A stretch of 64,000 nt of DNA from VAZQ01 sp045811525 (GTDB taxonomy: Bacteria > Pseudomonadota > Alphaproteobacteria > Rhizobiales > Xanthobacteraceae), in assembly GCA_045811525.1 (NCBI GenBank), contig JBJMTV010000014.1, positions 1-64,000 on the forward strand, given 5' to 3'. Positions 50,705 to 61,134 of the stretch are shown one piece after another. A model generated the notes under the pieces. That model saw only the letters and a list, made by a program, of their open reading frames with translations, made no database searches and had not been told where the DNA came from. The stretch's first letter is position 1. Every line of letters begins with the position of its first letter. The translations under genes were made by a program, and so were the position numbers.

Positions 50705-53700
50705 ATGAGCGCGGCAGAGTATCGCGCGATCAGCGCCGGGGCTGCGGACCCCCGCGCGCCGCAAGGGCTCTACGATCCCGCACTCGACAAGGATTCCTGC
50801 GGCGTCGGCTTCATTGCCGACATCAAGGGCAGGAAGTCGCACAAGCTGGTTGAGGACGCACTCGCCATCCTGTGCAATCTCGAGCACCGCGGCGCGGTGG
50901 GCGCAGATCCACGTGCCGGCGATGGCGCCGGCATCCTCGTGCAGATCCCGCACAAATTTTTTGCCAACAAGGCGGACAGGCTTGGCTTCGCGCTGCCCAG
51001 GTCTGGCGAATATGCCGTCGGCGTATTGTTCATGCCGCGCGACCCGGATTGGCGGCAGGTGATCCGCGATATCTACGCGCAGATGATCAAGCGCGAGGGC
51101 ATGGTGTTGCTGGGCTGGCGTGACGTGCCGAGCGACAATTCGACACTCGGTGAATCGGTCAAGCCCACCGAGCCGATCCATCAGCAGGTGTTCATCGGCC
51201 GCGGCAAGCGCAGCCTCACGCATGACGAGTTTGAGCGCCGGCTCTACATCCTGCGCAAGTCGATCTCGAACGCCATCTACTCGCGCCGCGAACGCAGGCT
51301 GGCGAGCTATTACCCGGTTTCTATTTCCTCGCGCACCATCGTTTACAAGGGCATGTTCCTGGCGGACCAGCTCGGCACCTATTATCCCGATTTGCATGAT
51401 CCGGATTTTGAGAGTGCGCTCGCGCTCGTGCACCAGCGCTTTTCCACCAACACTTTCCCGACCTGGTCGCTTGCGCATCCCTACCGGATGATTGCCCACA
51501 ACGGCGAGATCAACACCTTGCGCGGCAACGTCAACTGGATGGCCGCACGGCAAGCCTCGGTCTCCTCCGACCTGTTCGGCGATGACATCAACAAGCTCTG
51601 GCCGATCTCCTACGAAGGCCAATCCGATACTGCGTGTTTCGACAATGCGCTCGAGTTCCTGGTGATGGGCGGCTATCCGCTCGCTCATGCCATGATGATG
51701 ATGATCCCCGAGGCATGGGCGGGCAATCCGCTGATGGATGAGCAGCGGCGTGCTTTTTACGAGTACAATGCTGCGCTCATGGAGCCCTGGGACGGGCCGG
51801 CCGCCATCGCCTTCACCAATGGGCGCCAGATCGGGGCCACTCTCGACCGCAACGGCCTGCGCCCCGCGCGCTATTTCGTGACGCGCGATGAGCGCATCAT
51901 CATGGCGTCCGAGATGGGCGTGCTACCCATCCCCGAGCGCGACATCGTGCTGAAGTGGCGGCTGCAACCCGGCAAGATGCTGCTGGTCGACCTCGATCAA
52001 GGTCGCCTCATACCTGACGAGGAGCTCAAGAGCACGCTCGCCAAGAGCCACCCCTACAAGGAATGGCTCGAGCGAACGCAGATCGTGCTCGAGGAGCAGC
52101 CGCCGGCCCCCACGCAGGCGCCGCTGTCGAACCAGCCCCTGCTCGATCGTCAGCAGGCGTTCGGTTACACGCAGGAAGACTTGCGGCTGTTGATGGCGCC
52201 CATGGCCGTGCAGGGCGAAGAGGCGGTCGGCTCCATGGGCAACGACACGCCCCTGTCCGCGCTCTCGGACCGGCCGAAGCTCCTGTTCACGTATTTCAAG
52301 CAGAACTTTGCCCAGGTGACCAACCCGCCGATCGATCCGATCCGCGAGGAGCTGGTCATGAGCCTCGTCTCCATCATTGGCCCACGCCCCAACCTGTTCG
52401 ACCTTGAAGGGAGCTCGAAGCTCAAGCGTCTCGAGGTCCGCCAGCCGATCCTCACCAACGAGGACCTCGAGAAAATTCGCGCGATGTCAGAGGTCGGCAA
52501 TGGCCACTTCAAGTCGCGCATCCTCGACACTACTTGGCCAGCCGACCAGGGTGTTGCCGGCCTGAAAGATGCGCTCGATACGCTGTGCGTCAGGGCCGAA
52601 GCGGCGGTGCGCGAGGGGAGCAACATCATCCTCTTGTCGGACAGGCGTGCCGGCTTGGAAAACATTCCAATACCCTCGCTCCTGGCCTGCGCCGCCGTGC
52701 ATCATCACCTCATCCGCCAGGGCCTGCGCACCTCGGTCGGACTGGTGGTGGAGTCGGGCGAGCCGCGCGAGGTGCATCACTTCTGCTGCCTTGCCGGCTA
52801 CGGCGCCGAGGCAATCAATCCGTATCTCGCGTTCGAAACCCTCATCGCGAGCAAGGATGATTTGCCGCAATCGCTTGATGAGAAGGAGATCATCAAGCGC
52901 TACATCAAGTCGATCGACAAGGGCATCCTCAAGGTGATGTCCAAGATGGGTATCTCCACCTATCAGTCATATTGTGGCGCGCAGATTTTCGATGCCGTGG
53001 GTCTCAAGTCAGACTTTGTCGCGGAGTATTTCACCGGGACTGCCACACGCATCGAAGGTGTGTCGCTCGGCGAGATCGCCGAGGAGACCGTGCGGCGCCA
53101 CCGCGACGCATTCGGCGACGCACCGGTCTATCGCGACGCGCTTGATGTGGGCGGCGAGTACCAGTTTCGCGTCCGCGGCGAGGATCACGTCTGGACCGCG
53201 ACCACAGTCGCAGCGCTGCAGCATGCCGTGCGCGGCAATGTCCCTGAGCAGTATCGCGTTTACGCGAGCGTGAGCAACGAGCAGACCGAGCGGCTGCTGA
53301 CCATACGCGGCCTGTTTCGTCTGAAGTCCGCATCGGAGTGCGGCCGCACACCCGTGCCAGTCGAGGAGGTTGAGCCCGCCGCCACCATCGTGCGCCGCTT
53401 CGCCACCGGAGCGATGTCATTCGGCTCGATCTCGCGCGAGGCACATACGACGCTTGCGATTGCGATGAATCGCATCGGCGGGAAGTCCAATACCGGCGAA
53501 GGCGGCGAGGAGGCCGACCGGTTCAAGCCGTTGCCCAATGGCGATTCAATGCGTTCGGCGATCAAGCAGGTGGCATCCGGCCGGTTCGGAGTGACGGCGG
53601 AATACCTCGTCAATTCCGACATGATGCAGATCAAGATGGCGCAGGGTGCCAAGCCCGGCGAAGGCGGCCAGTTGCCCGGCCACAAGGTCGACGCGACCAT

Positions 53701-55372
53701 CGCCAAAGTGCGCCACTCCACGCCCGGCGTGGGACTGATCTCGCCACCGCCGCACCACGACATCTACTCGATCGAGGATCTGGCGCAGCTCATTTTCGAC
53801 CTCAAGAACGTCAACCCGCAGGGGCTCGTCTCGGTGAAGCTTGTCTCCGAGGTGGGCGTCGGCACCGTCGCGGCAGGCGTGTCGAAGGCGCGTGCGGACC
53901 ATGTCACGATCGCGGGTTTTGAAGGCGGCACCGGCGCCTCGCCTCTCACCTCCATCAAGCATGCCGGCTCGCCCTGGGAGATTGGCCTCGCCGAGACCCA
54001 CCAGACGCTCGTTGCCAATCGCCTGCGCGGGCGCATCGCCGTGCAGGTCGATGGCGGCATCCGTACCGGGCGCGATGTGGTGGTCGGAGCATTGCTCGGG
54101 GCCGATGAGTTCGGCTTCTCAACGGCACCGCTGATTGCCGCCGGCTGCATCATGATGCGCAAGTGTCATCTCAACACCTGTCCGGTCGGGGTCGCGACCC
54201 AAGACCCGGTGCTGCGCAGGCGCTTCATTGGACAGCCCGAGCACATCATCAATTTTTTCTTTTTCGTGGCCGAGGAGGTGCGCGAGCTCATGGCGGGAAT
54301 GGGCTTCCGTACCTTCTCGGAAATGATTGGCCAGATGCAGATGCTCGACCAGCGACAGCTTGTGGAGCACTGGAAGGCCAAGGGGCTCGACTTCTCCCGG
54401 CTCTTCCACAAGCCGCAGGCGCCGCAGGGCGTGAACATTCGCAAATGCGAGCCGCAAGACCACAAGATCAACGACATTCTCGACCGCCGGCTGATTGAGC
54501 AGGCGCAGCCTGCCCTGCTCAGTGGCGCCCCGGTGCAAATCGTCACAGCGATCAAGAACACGGACCGAACTACCGGCGCGATGCTTTCCGGCGAGGTGGC
54601 GCGGCGCTACGGCCACGCGGGACTGCCGGACAACACCATCCACGTGAAGCTGACCGGTACGGCCGGACAGAGCTTCGGCGCTTGGCTGGTCCGCGGTGTC
54701 ACCTTCGAGCTCGAGGGCGATGCCAACGACTATGTGGGCAAGGGCCTCTCCGGCGGGCGCATCATCGTGCGGCCGGTTGCTGATGCCGGCATTGTCCCGG
54801 AGGAATCGATCATCGTCGGCAACACCGTCCTCTACGGCGCAATCGAAGGCGAGTGTTACTTCCGGGGTGTGGCGGGCGAGCGGTTCGCGGTGCGCAATTC
54901 CGGAGCTTTGGCAGTCATTGAAGGGGCCGGCGATCACTGCTGCGAATACATGACCGGTGGGATCGTGGTCGTGCTCGGCCGCACGGGCCGCAACTTCGCG
55001 GCTGGGATGTCGGGCGGATTAGCCTATGTGCTCGACGAGGACGGCACATTCAGCTCCCGCTGCAACATGGCGATGGTCGACCTCGAGTCGCTGCCGCCCG
55101 TGGATGAGGTCAGCAACCGCGTCTACCACCCCATTCACGAAGTCGAAGCAGGCGGCGCGCTCGACGTGCTCGAGGACATGACGCGTTACGACATCGAGCG
55201 GCTGCACCTTCTCATCACGCGCCACGCGCATTTCACTGGCTCCGCCCGCGCCGTTGAAATCCTGGCAAACTGGAAGAAATACTGCGCGCTGTTCCGCAAG
55301 ATCATGCCGCTCGAATACCGCCGCGCGCTTGCCGAGATCGAGAAGGCGCGCACCTTGCAGGCGGCCGAATAG
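50705..55372 (+). CDS. gltB: Glutamate synthase (NADPH) large subunit
   Basis: A 1555-residue enzyme. Together with GltD it converts 2-oxoglutarate and glutamine to two glutamates. The amidotransferase domain begins at Cys32 (DKDSCGVGF) after a short propeptide that is probably removed. Other landmarks are the synthase domain (GGKSNTGEGGEE, then the FMN and 3Fe-4S region CHLNTCPVG) and the C-terminal beta-helix domain. The start MSAAEYRA follows GAGGGACGC; the open frame upstream lacks similarity. gltD follows after 4 bp. Confidence 0.97.
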   Translation: MSAAEYRAISAGAADPRAPQGLYDPALDKDSCGVGFIADIKGRKSHKLVEDALAILCNLEHRGAVGADPRAGDGAGILVQIPHKFFANKADRLGFALPRSGEYAVGVLFMPRDPDWRQVIRDIYAQMIKREGMVLLGWRDVPSDNSTLGESVKPTEPIHQQVFIGRGKRSLTHDEFERRLYILRKSISNAIYSRRERRLASYYPVSISSRTIVYKGMFLADQLGTYYPDLHDPDFESALALVHQRFSTNTFPTWSLAHPYRMIAHNGEINTLRGNVNWMAARQASVSSDLFGDDINKLWPISYEGQSDTACFDNALEFLVMGGYPLAHAMMMMIPEAWAGNPLMDEQRRAFYEYNAALMEPWDGPAAIAFTNGRQIGATLDRNGLRPARYFVTRDERIIMASEMGVLPIPERDIVLKWRLQPGKMLLVDLDQGRLIPDEELKSTLAKSHPYKEWLERTQIVLEEQPPAPTQAPLSNQPLLDRQQAFGYTQEDLRLLMAPMAVQGEEAVGSMGNDTPLSALSDRPKLLFTYFKQNFAQVTNPPIDPIREELVMSLVSIIGPRPNLFDLEGSSKLKRLEVRQPILTNEDLEKIRAMSEVGNGHFKSRILDTTWPADQGVAGLKDALDTLCVRAEAAVREGSNIILLSDRRAGLENIPIPSLLACAAVHHHLIRQGLRTSVGLVVESGEPREVHHFCCLAGYGAEAINPYLAFETLIASKDDLPQSLDEKEIIKRYIKSIDKGILKVMSKMGISTYQSYCGAQIFDAVGLKSDFVAEYFTGTATRIEGVSLGEIAEETVRRHRDAFGDAPVYRDALDVGGEYQFRVRGEDHVWTATTVAALQHAVRGNVPEQYRVYASVSNEQTERLLTIRGLFRLKSASECGRTPVPVEEVEPAATIVRRFATGAMSFGSISREAHTTLAIAMNRIGGKSNTGEGGEEADRFKPLPNGDSMRSAIKQVASGRFGVTAEYLVNSDMMQIKMAQGAKPGEGGQLPGHKVDATIAKVRHSTPGVGLISPPPHHDIYSIEDLAQLIFDLKNVNPQGLVSVKLVSEVGVGTVAAGVSKARADHVTIAGFEGGTGASPLTSIKHAGSPWEIGLAETHQTLVANRLRGRIAVQVDGGIRTGRDVVVGALLGADEFGFSTAPLIAAGCIMMRKCHLNTCPVGVATQDPVLRRRFIGQPEHIINFFFFVAEEVRELMAGMGFRTFSEMIGQMQMLDQRQLVEHWKAKGLDFSRLFHKPQAPQGVNIRKCEPQDHKINDILDRRLIEQAQPALLSGAPVQIVTAIKNTDRTTGAMLSGEVARRYGHAGLPDNTIHVKLTGTAGQSFGAWLVRGVTFELEGDANDYVGKGLSGGRIIVRPVADAGIVPEESIIVGNTVLYGAIEGECYFRGVAGERFAVRNSGALAVIEGAGDHCCEYMTGGIVVVLGRTGRNFAAGMSGGLAYVLDEDGTFSSRCNMAMVDLESLPPVDEVSNRVYHPIHEVEAGGALDVLEDMTRYDIERLHLLITRHAHFTGSARAVEILANWKKYCALFRKIMPLEYRRALAEIEKARTLQAAE

Positions 55373-55376
55373 CGTA

Positions 55377-56822
55377 ATGGCCAAGATCACCGGCTTTCTG
55401 GAATACGAGCGCAACGACCGCGATTACGAGCCGGTCGAGCAGCGCGTCCGGCATTGGCGCGAGTTCGTTCTGCCCTTGCCCGAGCCGGAGCTGCGCACGC
55501 AGGCGGCTCGCTGCATGGACTGCGGCATTCCTTATTGTCATGGGCACACCGATGCCACCGGCGCCGCGCGCGGCTGCCCCATCAACAACCAGATCCCGGA
55601 CTGGAACGATCTCGTCTATCGCGGGAGCTGGCGCGAGGCGGCACGCAACCTGCACAGCACCAACAACTTCCCCGAGTTCACCGGACGGGTTTGCCCGGCG
55701 CCCTGCGAAGCGTCCTGCACGCTCAACCTCGAGGATAACCCTGTCACCATCAAGACCATCGAATGTGCCATTGCCGATCGCGCTTTCGCCGAAGGCTGGG
55801 TCACGCCCGATGCACCTGCACTGAAAACAGAGAAGCGGGTGGCGATCGTCGGGTCAGGGCCGGCCGGCATGGCCTGTGCACAACAACTCGCCCGCGCCGG
55901 CCACGACGTGCACGTCTTCGAGAAGCTCGCCAAGGCTGGCGGCCTGCTGCGCTATGGCATTCCCGACTTCAAGATGGAGAAGCAGCACGTTGAACGGCGC
56001 GTCACGCAGATGGAGGCTGAAGGCGTCACCTTTCACTATGGCACGCATGTCGGCGTGAACCTGGCGGCTGAGACTCTGGTGAGCGACTATGATGCCGTGG
56101 TGCTCACGGGTGGCGCAGAACAGGCGCGCGACCTGCCGATCCCCGGCCGCGAGCTCAAGGGCATTCATTTTGCCATGGAGTTCCTGCCGCAGCAGAACCG
56201 CCGGGTGAGCGGCGAGACCAGCGACGGCACTGAGCCAATTCTGGCGACCGACAAGCACGTCGTGGTCATCGGGGGCGGCGACACGGGCTCCGATTGCATC
56301 GGCACCTCCATCCGCCAAGGCGCGCGCTCGGTGACCAACTTCGAGATCATGCCGCAGCCACCAGCGCACGAGAACAAGCTTCTCACCTGGCCAGACTGGC
56401 CGCTCAAGCTGCGCACCTCATCGAGCCATGAGGAAGGTGCCGAGCGCGACTTCGCCGTCATGACGACGAAGTTTTCCGGTGAAGCGGGGGCAGTCAAAAA
56501 GCTGCACTGTGCGCGGGTTGACGGCAGCATAAAACACATTCCCGGGACCGACTTCGAGATCGACGCCGACCTGGTGCTGCTCGCAATGGGTTTCGTGCAC
56601 CCGGTGCACGCGGGCATGATCAAGGGACTCGAGCTCGAGCTTGACCCACGCGGCAACGTCAAAGCCGATACACTGGCCTACCGCAGCTCCAATCCCAAGG
56701 TTTTCGCGGCCGGTGACATGCGTCGCGGCCAATCGCTGGTGGTGTGGGCGATCCGCGAAGGCCGCCAGTGCGCGCATGCCGTCGACAAATTCTTGATGGG
56801 CGCGACTGCGCTGCCGCGCTAG
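55377..56822 (+). CDS. gltD: Glutamate synthase (NADPH) small subunit
   Basis: A 481-residue flavoprotein that feeds electrons from NADPH to GltB. The N terminus has the cysteine-rich cluster region (RCMDCGIPYCHG, then CPAPCEASCTL). The FAD site VAIVGSGPAGMACA follows, and the NADPH site VVIGGGDTGSDCIG comes later. The last segment AAGDMRRGQSLVVWAIREGR is characteristic. It starts 4 bp after gltB, so translation is coupled. Confidence 0.97.
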   Translation: MAKITGFLEYERNDRDYEPVEQRVRHWREFVLPLPEPELRTQAARCMDCGIPYCHGHTDATGAARGCPINNQIPDWNDLVYRGSWREAARNLHSTNNFPEFTGRVCPAPCEASCTLNLEDNPVTIKTIECAIADRAFAEGWVTPDAPALKTEKRVAIVGSGPAGMACAQQLARAGHDVHVFEKLAKAGGLLRYGIPDFKMEKQHVERRVTQMEAEGVTFHYGTHVGVNLAAETLVSDYDAVVLTGGAEQARDLPIPGRELKGIHFAMEFLPQQNRRVSGETSDGTEPILATDKHVVVIGGGDTGSDCIGTSIRQGARSVTNFEIMPQPPAHENKLLTWPDWPLKLRTSSSHEEGAERDFAVMTTKFSGEAGAVKKLHCARVDGSIKHIPGTDFEIDADLVLLAMGFVHPVHAGMIKGLELELDPRGNVKADTLAYRSSNPKVFAAGDMRRGQSLVVWAIREGRQCAHAVDKFLMGATALPR

Positions 56823-56843
56823 CGCGCGCTTCGATCCGCTCTC

Positions 56844-58445
56844 CTACCGGAAGAGCCCCTGGAACAGCGAGAGCGGCGAGCGTGGCGCATCACTGCGCGC
56901 GCGGCGCTGCGGCTGCCTTGCCTGCTCGGGTGCGGCAGGTGCTGGCGCGCCAGGAGCTTGTTGTGCACCTTGAGCGGCCGGCGCGCCCTTTGTTGCGGCG
57001 GGCTTGCCCGGCGTACCGGGTTGAGGCGTCGCGGCAGGAGCTGGAGAGGGAGCGGAGACAGGTTCGATCGGTACGGTCGCCGGCGCGGCCTCGGAGTTGG
57101 CATTGCTGTTCGAGCCGCGCGGCCAGCTGAAGTCGTCGGCACGGCCGCTCGTGGCCGGAAGCGGCTCGCCCTTCGTGAGAACGCGCGTGGCAGCGGCATC
57201 CCCGCTCCCAGCTTTGGGCGCAGGTCGGCCCCCGCCGATGAGCTCCTCGGGCACGACTTTCGCGGAGGTTAAAGGCACGACCGGACCGACACTGGGGCGT
57301 TGCGCGGGACCGTTGGATTTGCCCTGCGGGCCCATGTCCTCGGGCATCGGCAAAGCGACTGGGAGCCCGTGGTTGGAGAGATAGCGCTGGATCTCACGCT
57401 CCACGTAGTGGGCAAGCTTGCGCGCGCCGAACTTGGTGAAATAGACACCATCGTTGGTACGCAGGCGCCTGATCTGGCCTTCGTAGTCGGGACCCTGCAG
57501 TGCGAAGCGTCCGCCCTCATCGACGAAGCCGTCCCAGATGTCCACGTAAGTGATGCCGGCCTTCTCGGCGCGGCTGCGATAGAGCTCGTTGAGATATGAC
57601 GAGTCGCTGCTCGCCTTGGGCACGCGCTGCGAAGGGAGCCCCACCCAGATCACCGGCACGCCGGCGCTCTTGAGTGCTGCGATCGCAGCATCGATGCGGC
57701 GGATATAGGCCAGCTCCCATTTCTCCGAGTGGAACTCCCACGGACCATAGGCGGCTTGGCGCGCCTGCTCGGGCGTCAGATTGGCTGGCGGAGGCTCGAC
57801 CGCTGCGGGCGCTTCAGTGGGCTGCTGCTCCGGATCCGTGGGCGGCGGGGCCGAGGCGGCCGCAGTGCCCGGCGCCGGGGCGGCTGGGGTCGCTTGCGCA
57901 GCGCCCTTCTGCGCCGGCCGCACCACGGGCGGCACCTTCTCGCGGATCGCTTGCCGGTCGTTGTTGCCGATCATCATGACCAGGAACTTCGGCTTGTCGG
58001 CGCCGATGATCTCACGAATAACCTGCGGCCATTCGATTTCGCCTCGACCGCCGTAACGGATCAAACCGGATTCGGTACGGTGCTTGCGGACAATGGAGAT
58101 CTCCGGCTTCTCCGAGAAAGCGTCCTCGAGGCCGTAAGCCAGCCAATCTGCGTTGGCATCGCCGACCACCACAATCGGCGTCGTGGCTTCCGCCTTTTTC
58201 GGTGGGCCGGGAGGAGCGCGCGAAAAGTCGACGGGGGCTTCGCGCGGCGCTTCGTACGACCGGCGTTCCCAACGCGGACTGGAGCCGAACCAGCCGCCGA
58301 ACGGGTTGTACTCGCGCTCCTGGTAGCGCTGGGGCCGATTTCCCCAATCCCAGAACTGAGCCTGCGCCGGCAGCAGCAAGCCTAGGCTGAGGCCTACGGC
58401 CACAGCCGCTGCTATCGTGCGCGATTTCCTTGGTGAGCCCATCAT
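56844..58445 (-). CDS. Exported DUF459 SGNH-like protein lacking canonical Ser and His
   Basis: A 533-residue exported protein with a signal peptide ending near PAQAQ (about residue 30). The DUF459/SGNH fold spans roughly residues 88-360. Block I reads GDA (95-97) where Ser is expected, and block V reads DGVYFT with Tyr335 where His is expected. The block III GNND motif (160-163) is intact. Long Pro/Ala-rich linkers lie at about 175-225 and at the C terminus. SGNH enzymes are esterases or acyltransferases; this copy may be a non-catalytic relative. It is convergent with gltD and lies downstream of mltB on the same strand. Confidence 0.82.
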   Translation of the reverse strand: MMGSPRKSRTIAAAVAVGLSLGLLLPAQAQFWDWGNRPQRYQEREYNPFGGWFGSSPRWERRSYEAPREAPVDFSRAPPGPPKKAEATTPIVVVGDANADWLAYGLEDAFSEKPEISIVRKHRTESGLIRYGGRGEIEWPQVIREIIGADKPKFLVMMIGNNDRQAIREKVPPVVRPAQKGAAQATPAAPAPGTAAASAPPPTDPEQQPTEAPAAVEPPPANLTPEQARQAAYGPWEFHSEKWELAYIRRIDAAIAALKSAGVPVIWVGLPSQRVPKASSDSSYLNELYRSRAEKAGITYVDIWDGFVDEGGRFALQGPDYEGQIRRLRTNDGVYFTKFGARKLAHYVEREIQRYLSNHGLPVALPMPEDMGPQGKSNGPAQRPSVGPVVPLTSAKVVPEELIGGGRPAPKAGSGDAAATRVLTKGEPLPATSGRADDFSWPRGSNSNANSEAAPATVPIEPVSAPSPAPAATPQPGTPGKPAATKGAPAAQGAQQAPGAPAPAAPEQARQPQRRARSDAPRSPLSLFQGLFR

Positions 58446-58651
58446 ACCCGTCGCATGGAACCTGAGAACGCCGAAGACATTCGGGTCAACCGGTTAGTAG
58501 TTGCCCATAAAATGTCAACTTGAAGATCGCCCGCTGGTTACTTGCCAGAGCCGATTTTCCGCTGTTTTGGCCAAAAATCGCGGCACGAGCGCACCACCGT
58601 TCGGGCCGCTCCTTGCGGCAAATGGTGGGTGTGGCCAGAACGCCACACTCG

Positions 58652-60013
58652 TCAACGACCGCGCAAGCGTTCCAGAACGGCGCCTGAGGCAAAACCATCC
58701 GCGGGCTCGCCTACGGAGGCCTGGAAAGCACGGACCGCGTTGCGGGTCTTGCCGCCCAAACGGCCGTCAGGCTCGCCGGTATCGAAGCCGCGCTCCGCGA
58801 GAAGCTGCTGCAGCTCGAAGCGTTCTAGCTGGCTCAAGACCCGCTCGTGCCGCGGCCACGGCTGCACGAACGGCTCACCACCGCGCAGGCGATCGGCGAG
58901 GTGGCCGATGGCGAGCGCGTAAGCCTCGGCGGGATTGTACTTCATGATGACGCGGAAATTCTGCACCATCAGGAACGCGGGGCCTTGTGCGCCGGCAGGC
59001 ACCAGCAATGAGGCCTTGTCGTCCCCGCGCGGGAAGCTCTTGCCGCGCGCACGGCGGATTCCGGCGCGCTCCCATTCGCGCACGGTCATCAGGCGCGAAC
59101 GATCGGCGAGCAGGAAGTCGAAGCTCTGCGGCAGCACGACCTCGAAGCCCCAGGTCTGTCCCGGCACCCAACCGTCCTTCTTGAGGTTGTTAGCCGTGGA
59201 GGCGATGAGATCAGGGACCGAATCCACGACATCACGTCGGTGGTCGCCGTCGTAATCGACGGCGTAGCGCTTGAATGATGTCGGCATGAATTGCGTGGGG
59301 CCAAATGCGCCGGCCCAGGAGCCCTTCAGGTGTTCCGGCCGCACATCACCGCGGGCCAGGATCTCCAAGGCGGAGAGAAACTCCTCGCGGAAGAAATCCT
59401 GCCGCCGTCCAATGCAAGCGAGCGTCGCGGTCGAGCGGATGACCGAGCGATCGCCGATTTGTGTGCCGTAGTTCGACTCCACGCCCCAGATGGCAGCGAT
59501 GACGTGGCGGTCGACACCGTAAGCCTTTTCGACGGACGCAAAAGTCGTGCGATGCTCTGCGAGGATGCTGCGGCCGTTCTTGATGCGCTCATCGCTCACC
59601 AGCAAATCGAGGTAGTCCCACAAGGCTTTCGTGAACTCGGGTTGTGCATCAAGCAGATCCAGGATGCGCAAGTCAGGTGTGAGCCCCCGAGCTTCCGCCG
59701 CGAAGACTGCCCGCGGGATGCCGCGCTGCTCGGCGAGCGGCCATAGCTCCTCGAGGCAGGTTGAGAAATTGGCAGCAGCTGCGCGGATCGCTTCGGCCGT
59801 CATGGCCGGATGCCCGGAGGCGCCGGACTCGCCGCTCCAGTCCGGGCCAGCGGCTAGTCCCATCGGCGCCGACGGAGGTGTCACGCTTCCCGTGTTGAAA
59901 CCGCCCCCGAACAGGCTGCGAATATCGAAGCCTTGGGCAGCGGCCGGGCTTAGCAAAGCGGCTGCACTCAGAAAGACGACGAGCGCGCCTGCGGTTGAAG
60001 TTTGTTTGAGCAT
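58652..60013 (-). CDS. Lytic murein transglycosylase, MltB (SLT_2) type
   Basis: A 453-residue periplasmic enzyme that cleaves peptidoglycan glycan strands. A signal peptide ends near SPAAAQ (about residue 27). The catalytic Glu179 lies in WGVESNYG, and GSWAGAFGPTQFMPTSF is the conserved active-site wall. A C-terminal peptidoglycan-binding domain (about 390-450; LQQLLAERGFDTGEPDGRLG) anchors it to the wall. No lipobox cysteine is seen, so it is soluble or loosely attached. It lies 206 bp upstream of the DUF459 gene. Confidence 0.92.
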   Translation of the reverse strand: MLKQTSTAGALVVFLSAAALLSPAAAQGFDIRSLFGGGFNTGSVTPPSAPMGLAAGPDWSGESGASGHPAMTAEAIRAAAANFSTCLEELWPLAEQRGIPRAVFAAEARGLTPDLRILDLLDAQPEFTKALWDYLDLLVSDERIKNGRSILAEHRTTFASVEKAYGVDRHVIAAIWGVESNYGTQIGDRSVIRSTATLACIGRRQDFFREEFLSALEILARGDVRPEHLKGSWAGAFGPTQFMPTSFKRYAVDYDGDHRRDVVDSVPDLIASTANNLKKDGWVPGQTWGFEVVLPQSFDFLLADRSRLMTVREWERAGIRRARGKSFPRGDDKASLLVPAGAQGPAFLMVQNFRVIMKYNPAEAYALAIGHLADRLRGGEPFVQPWPRHERVLSQLERFELQQLLAERGFDTGEPDGRLGGKTRNAVRAFQASVGEPADGFASGAVLERLRGR

Positions 60014-60237
60014 CCGTCTGGCTTCGTACTTCCTCGGCTAGGGGGAACTGATATCGTTGCGAGACCGTTAACGCGGGCTTTTCGGTGCACCTCTCGTCAA
60101 TCCGGTTCGACGTCAACTCCCCTGCTGCCAGTCCGGGTCTCTGGGACTTCCGCAGCACATGTCATTACAGTTTCGAAGTTCGGCAATAGCGAGACCTATC
60201 TCTTGCTGTTGCCAACCCATGCGACGGGAAGGAGCAC

Positions 60238-61116
60238 ATGAAATCCCTGCGTAAAGCGGTGTTCCCGGTTGCCGGCCTGGGCACCAGGTTCCTGCCGGCC
60301 ACCAAGGTCGTACCGAAGGAGATGTTGCCGGTCGTGGACCGGCCGCTCATCCAGCACGTTGTGGACGAGGCGCGCGAGGCCGGCATCGAGCATTTCATAT
60401 TCGTGACCGGCCGGAACAAGGGCGTCATCGAGGACCACTTCGACCGTCAGTTCGAGCTCGAGCAGACTCTCAGCGAGCGACAGCGTCGGGCCGACCTCGA
60501 CCTCTTGGAGCATGACCTCCCGGGGCCTGGCACCGCGAGCTTCACGCGCCAGCAATTGCCGCTTGGATTGGGACATGCAGTGTGGTGCGCGCGCGAGCTG
60601 GTGGGCAATGAACCCTTCGCACTCCTGCTTCCAGACGTGCTGGTGCAGCACAAGCCCGGCTGCCTGCGGCAGATGATCGAAGCGGCGCAGGAGCTGGAAA
60701 CGGCGGCCAATATCATCGCCCTCGAGCAGGTGCCACCGGAGCGGGTGCACATGTACGGCGTTGTCGGGATAGGCGAGCGCAAGGGGACGCTCCTCCCGAT
60801 CACGCAAATGGTGGAAAAGCCCAAGCGCGACGCGGCCCCGTCAAATCTGATCATTACCGGACGCTACATCCTGCAGCCCGAGATCTTCCCCATTCTGGCC
60901 TCCGGAAAGCGCGGCGCCGGGAACGAAATTCAGCTGACCGATGCCATGATCGAGCTTGCGAGGACGCAGCCCTTCTATGGGCTCGAATTTGCCGGCCGCA
61001 GTTTCGACTGCGGCTCGAAGATCGGCTTTCTCACCGCCAATGTCTCATATGCGCTCGAGCGCAGCGATCTCGCCGCAGCGATGCGCGCCGAGCTCAAGGA
61101 TATGTTGGCCCGCTGA
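60238..61116 (+). CDS. galU: UTP-glucose-1-phosphate uridylyltransferase
   Basis: A 292-residue cytosolic enzyme making UDP-glucose for exopolysaccharide, LPS and glycan synthesis. The nucleotide-binding opening KAVFPVAGLGTRFLPATK and the VPKEMLPVVDRP and EKP (VEKPKRD) motifs are seen, with GRYIL and GNEIQLTDA later. GGAAGGAGC precedes the ATG. It is divergent from mltB and followed by hairpin repeat copy C. Confidence 0.95.
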   Translation: MKSLRKAVFPVAGLGTRFLPATKVVPKEMLPVVDRPLIQHVVDEAREAGIEHFIFVTGRNKGVIEDHFDRQFELEQTLSERQRRADLDLLEHDLPGPGTASFTRQQLPLGLGHAVWCARELVGNEPFALLLPDVLVQHKPGCLRQMIEAAQELETAANIIALEQVPPERVHMYGVVGIGERKGTLLPITQMVEKPKRDAAPSNLIITGRYILQPEIFPILASGKRGAGNEIQLTDAMIELARTQPFYGLEFAGRSFDCGSKIGFLTANVSYALERSDLAAAMRAELKDMLAR

Positions 61117-61134
61117 TCGCAAAGCCGTGACGGG

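Noticed and set aside
60196..60807. 203-codon open frame opposite galU
   Set aside because: Antisense shadow of galU, which has all family motifs.
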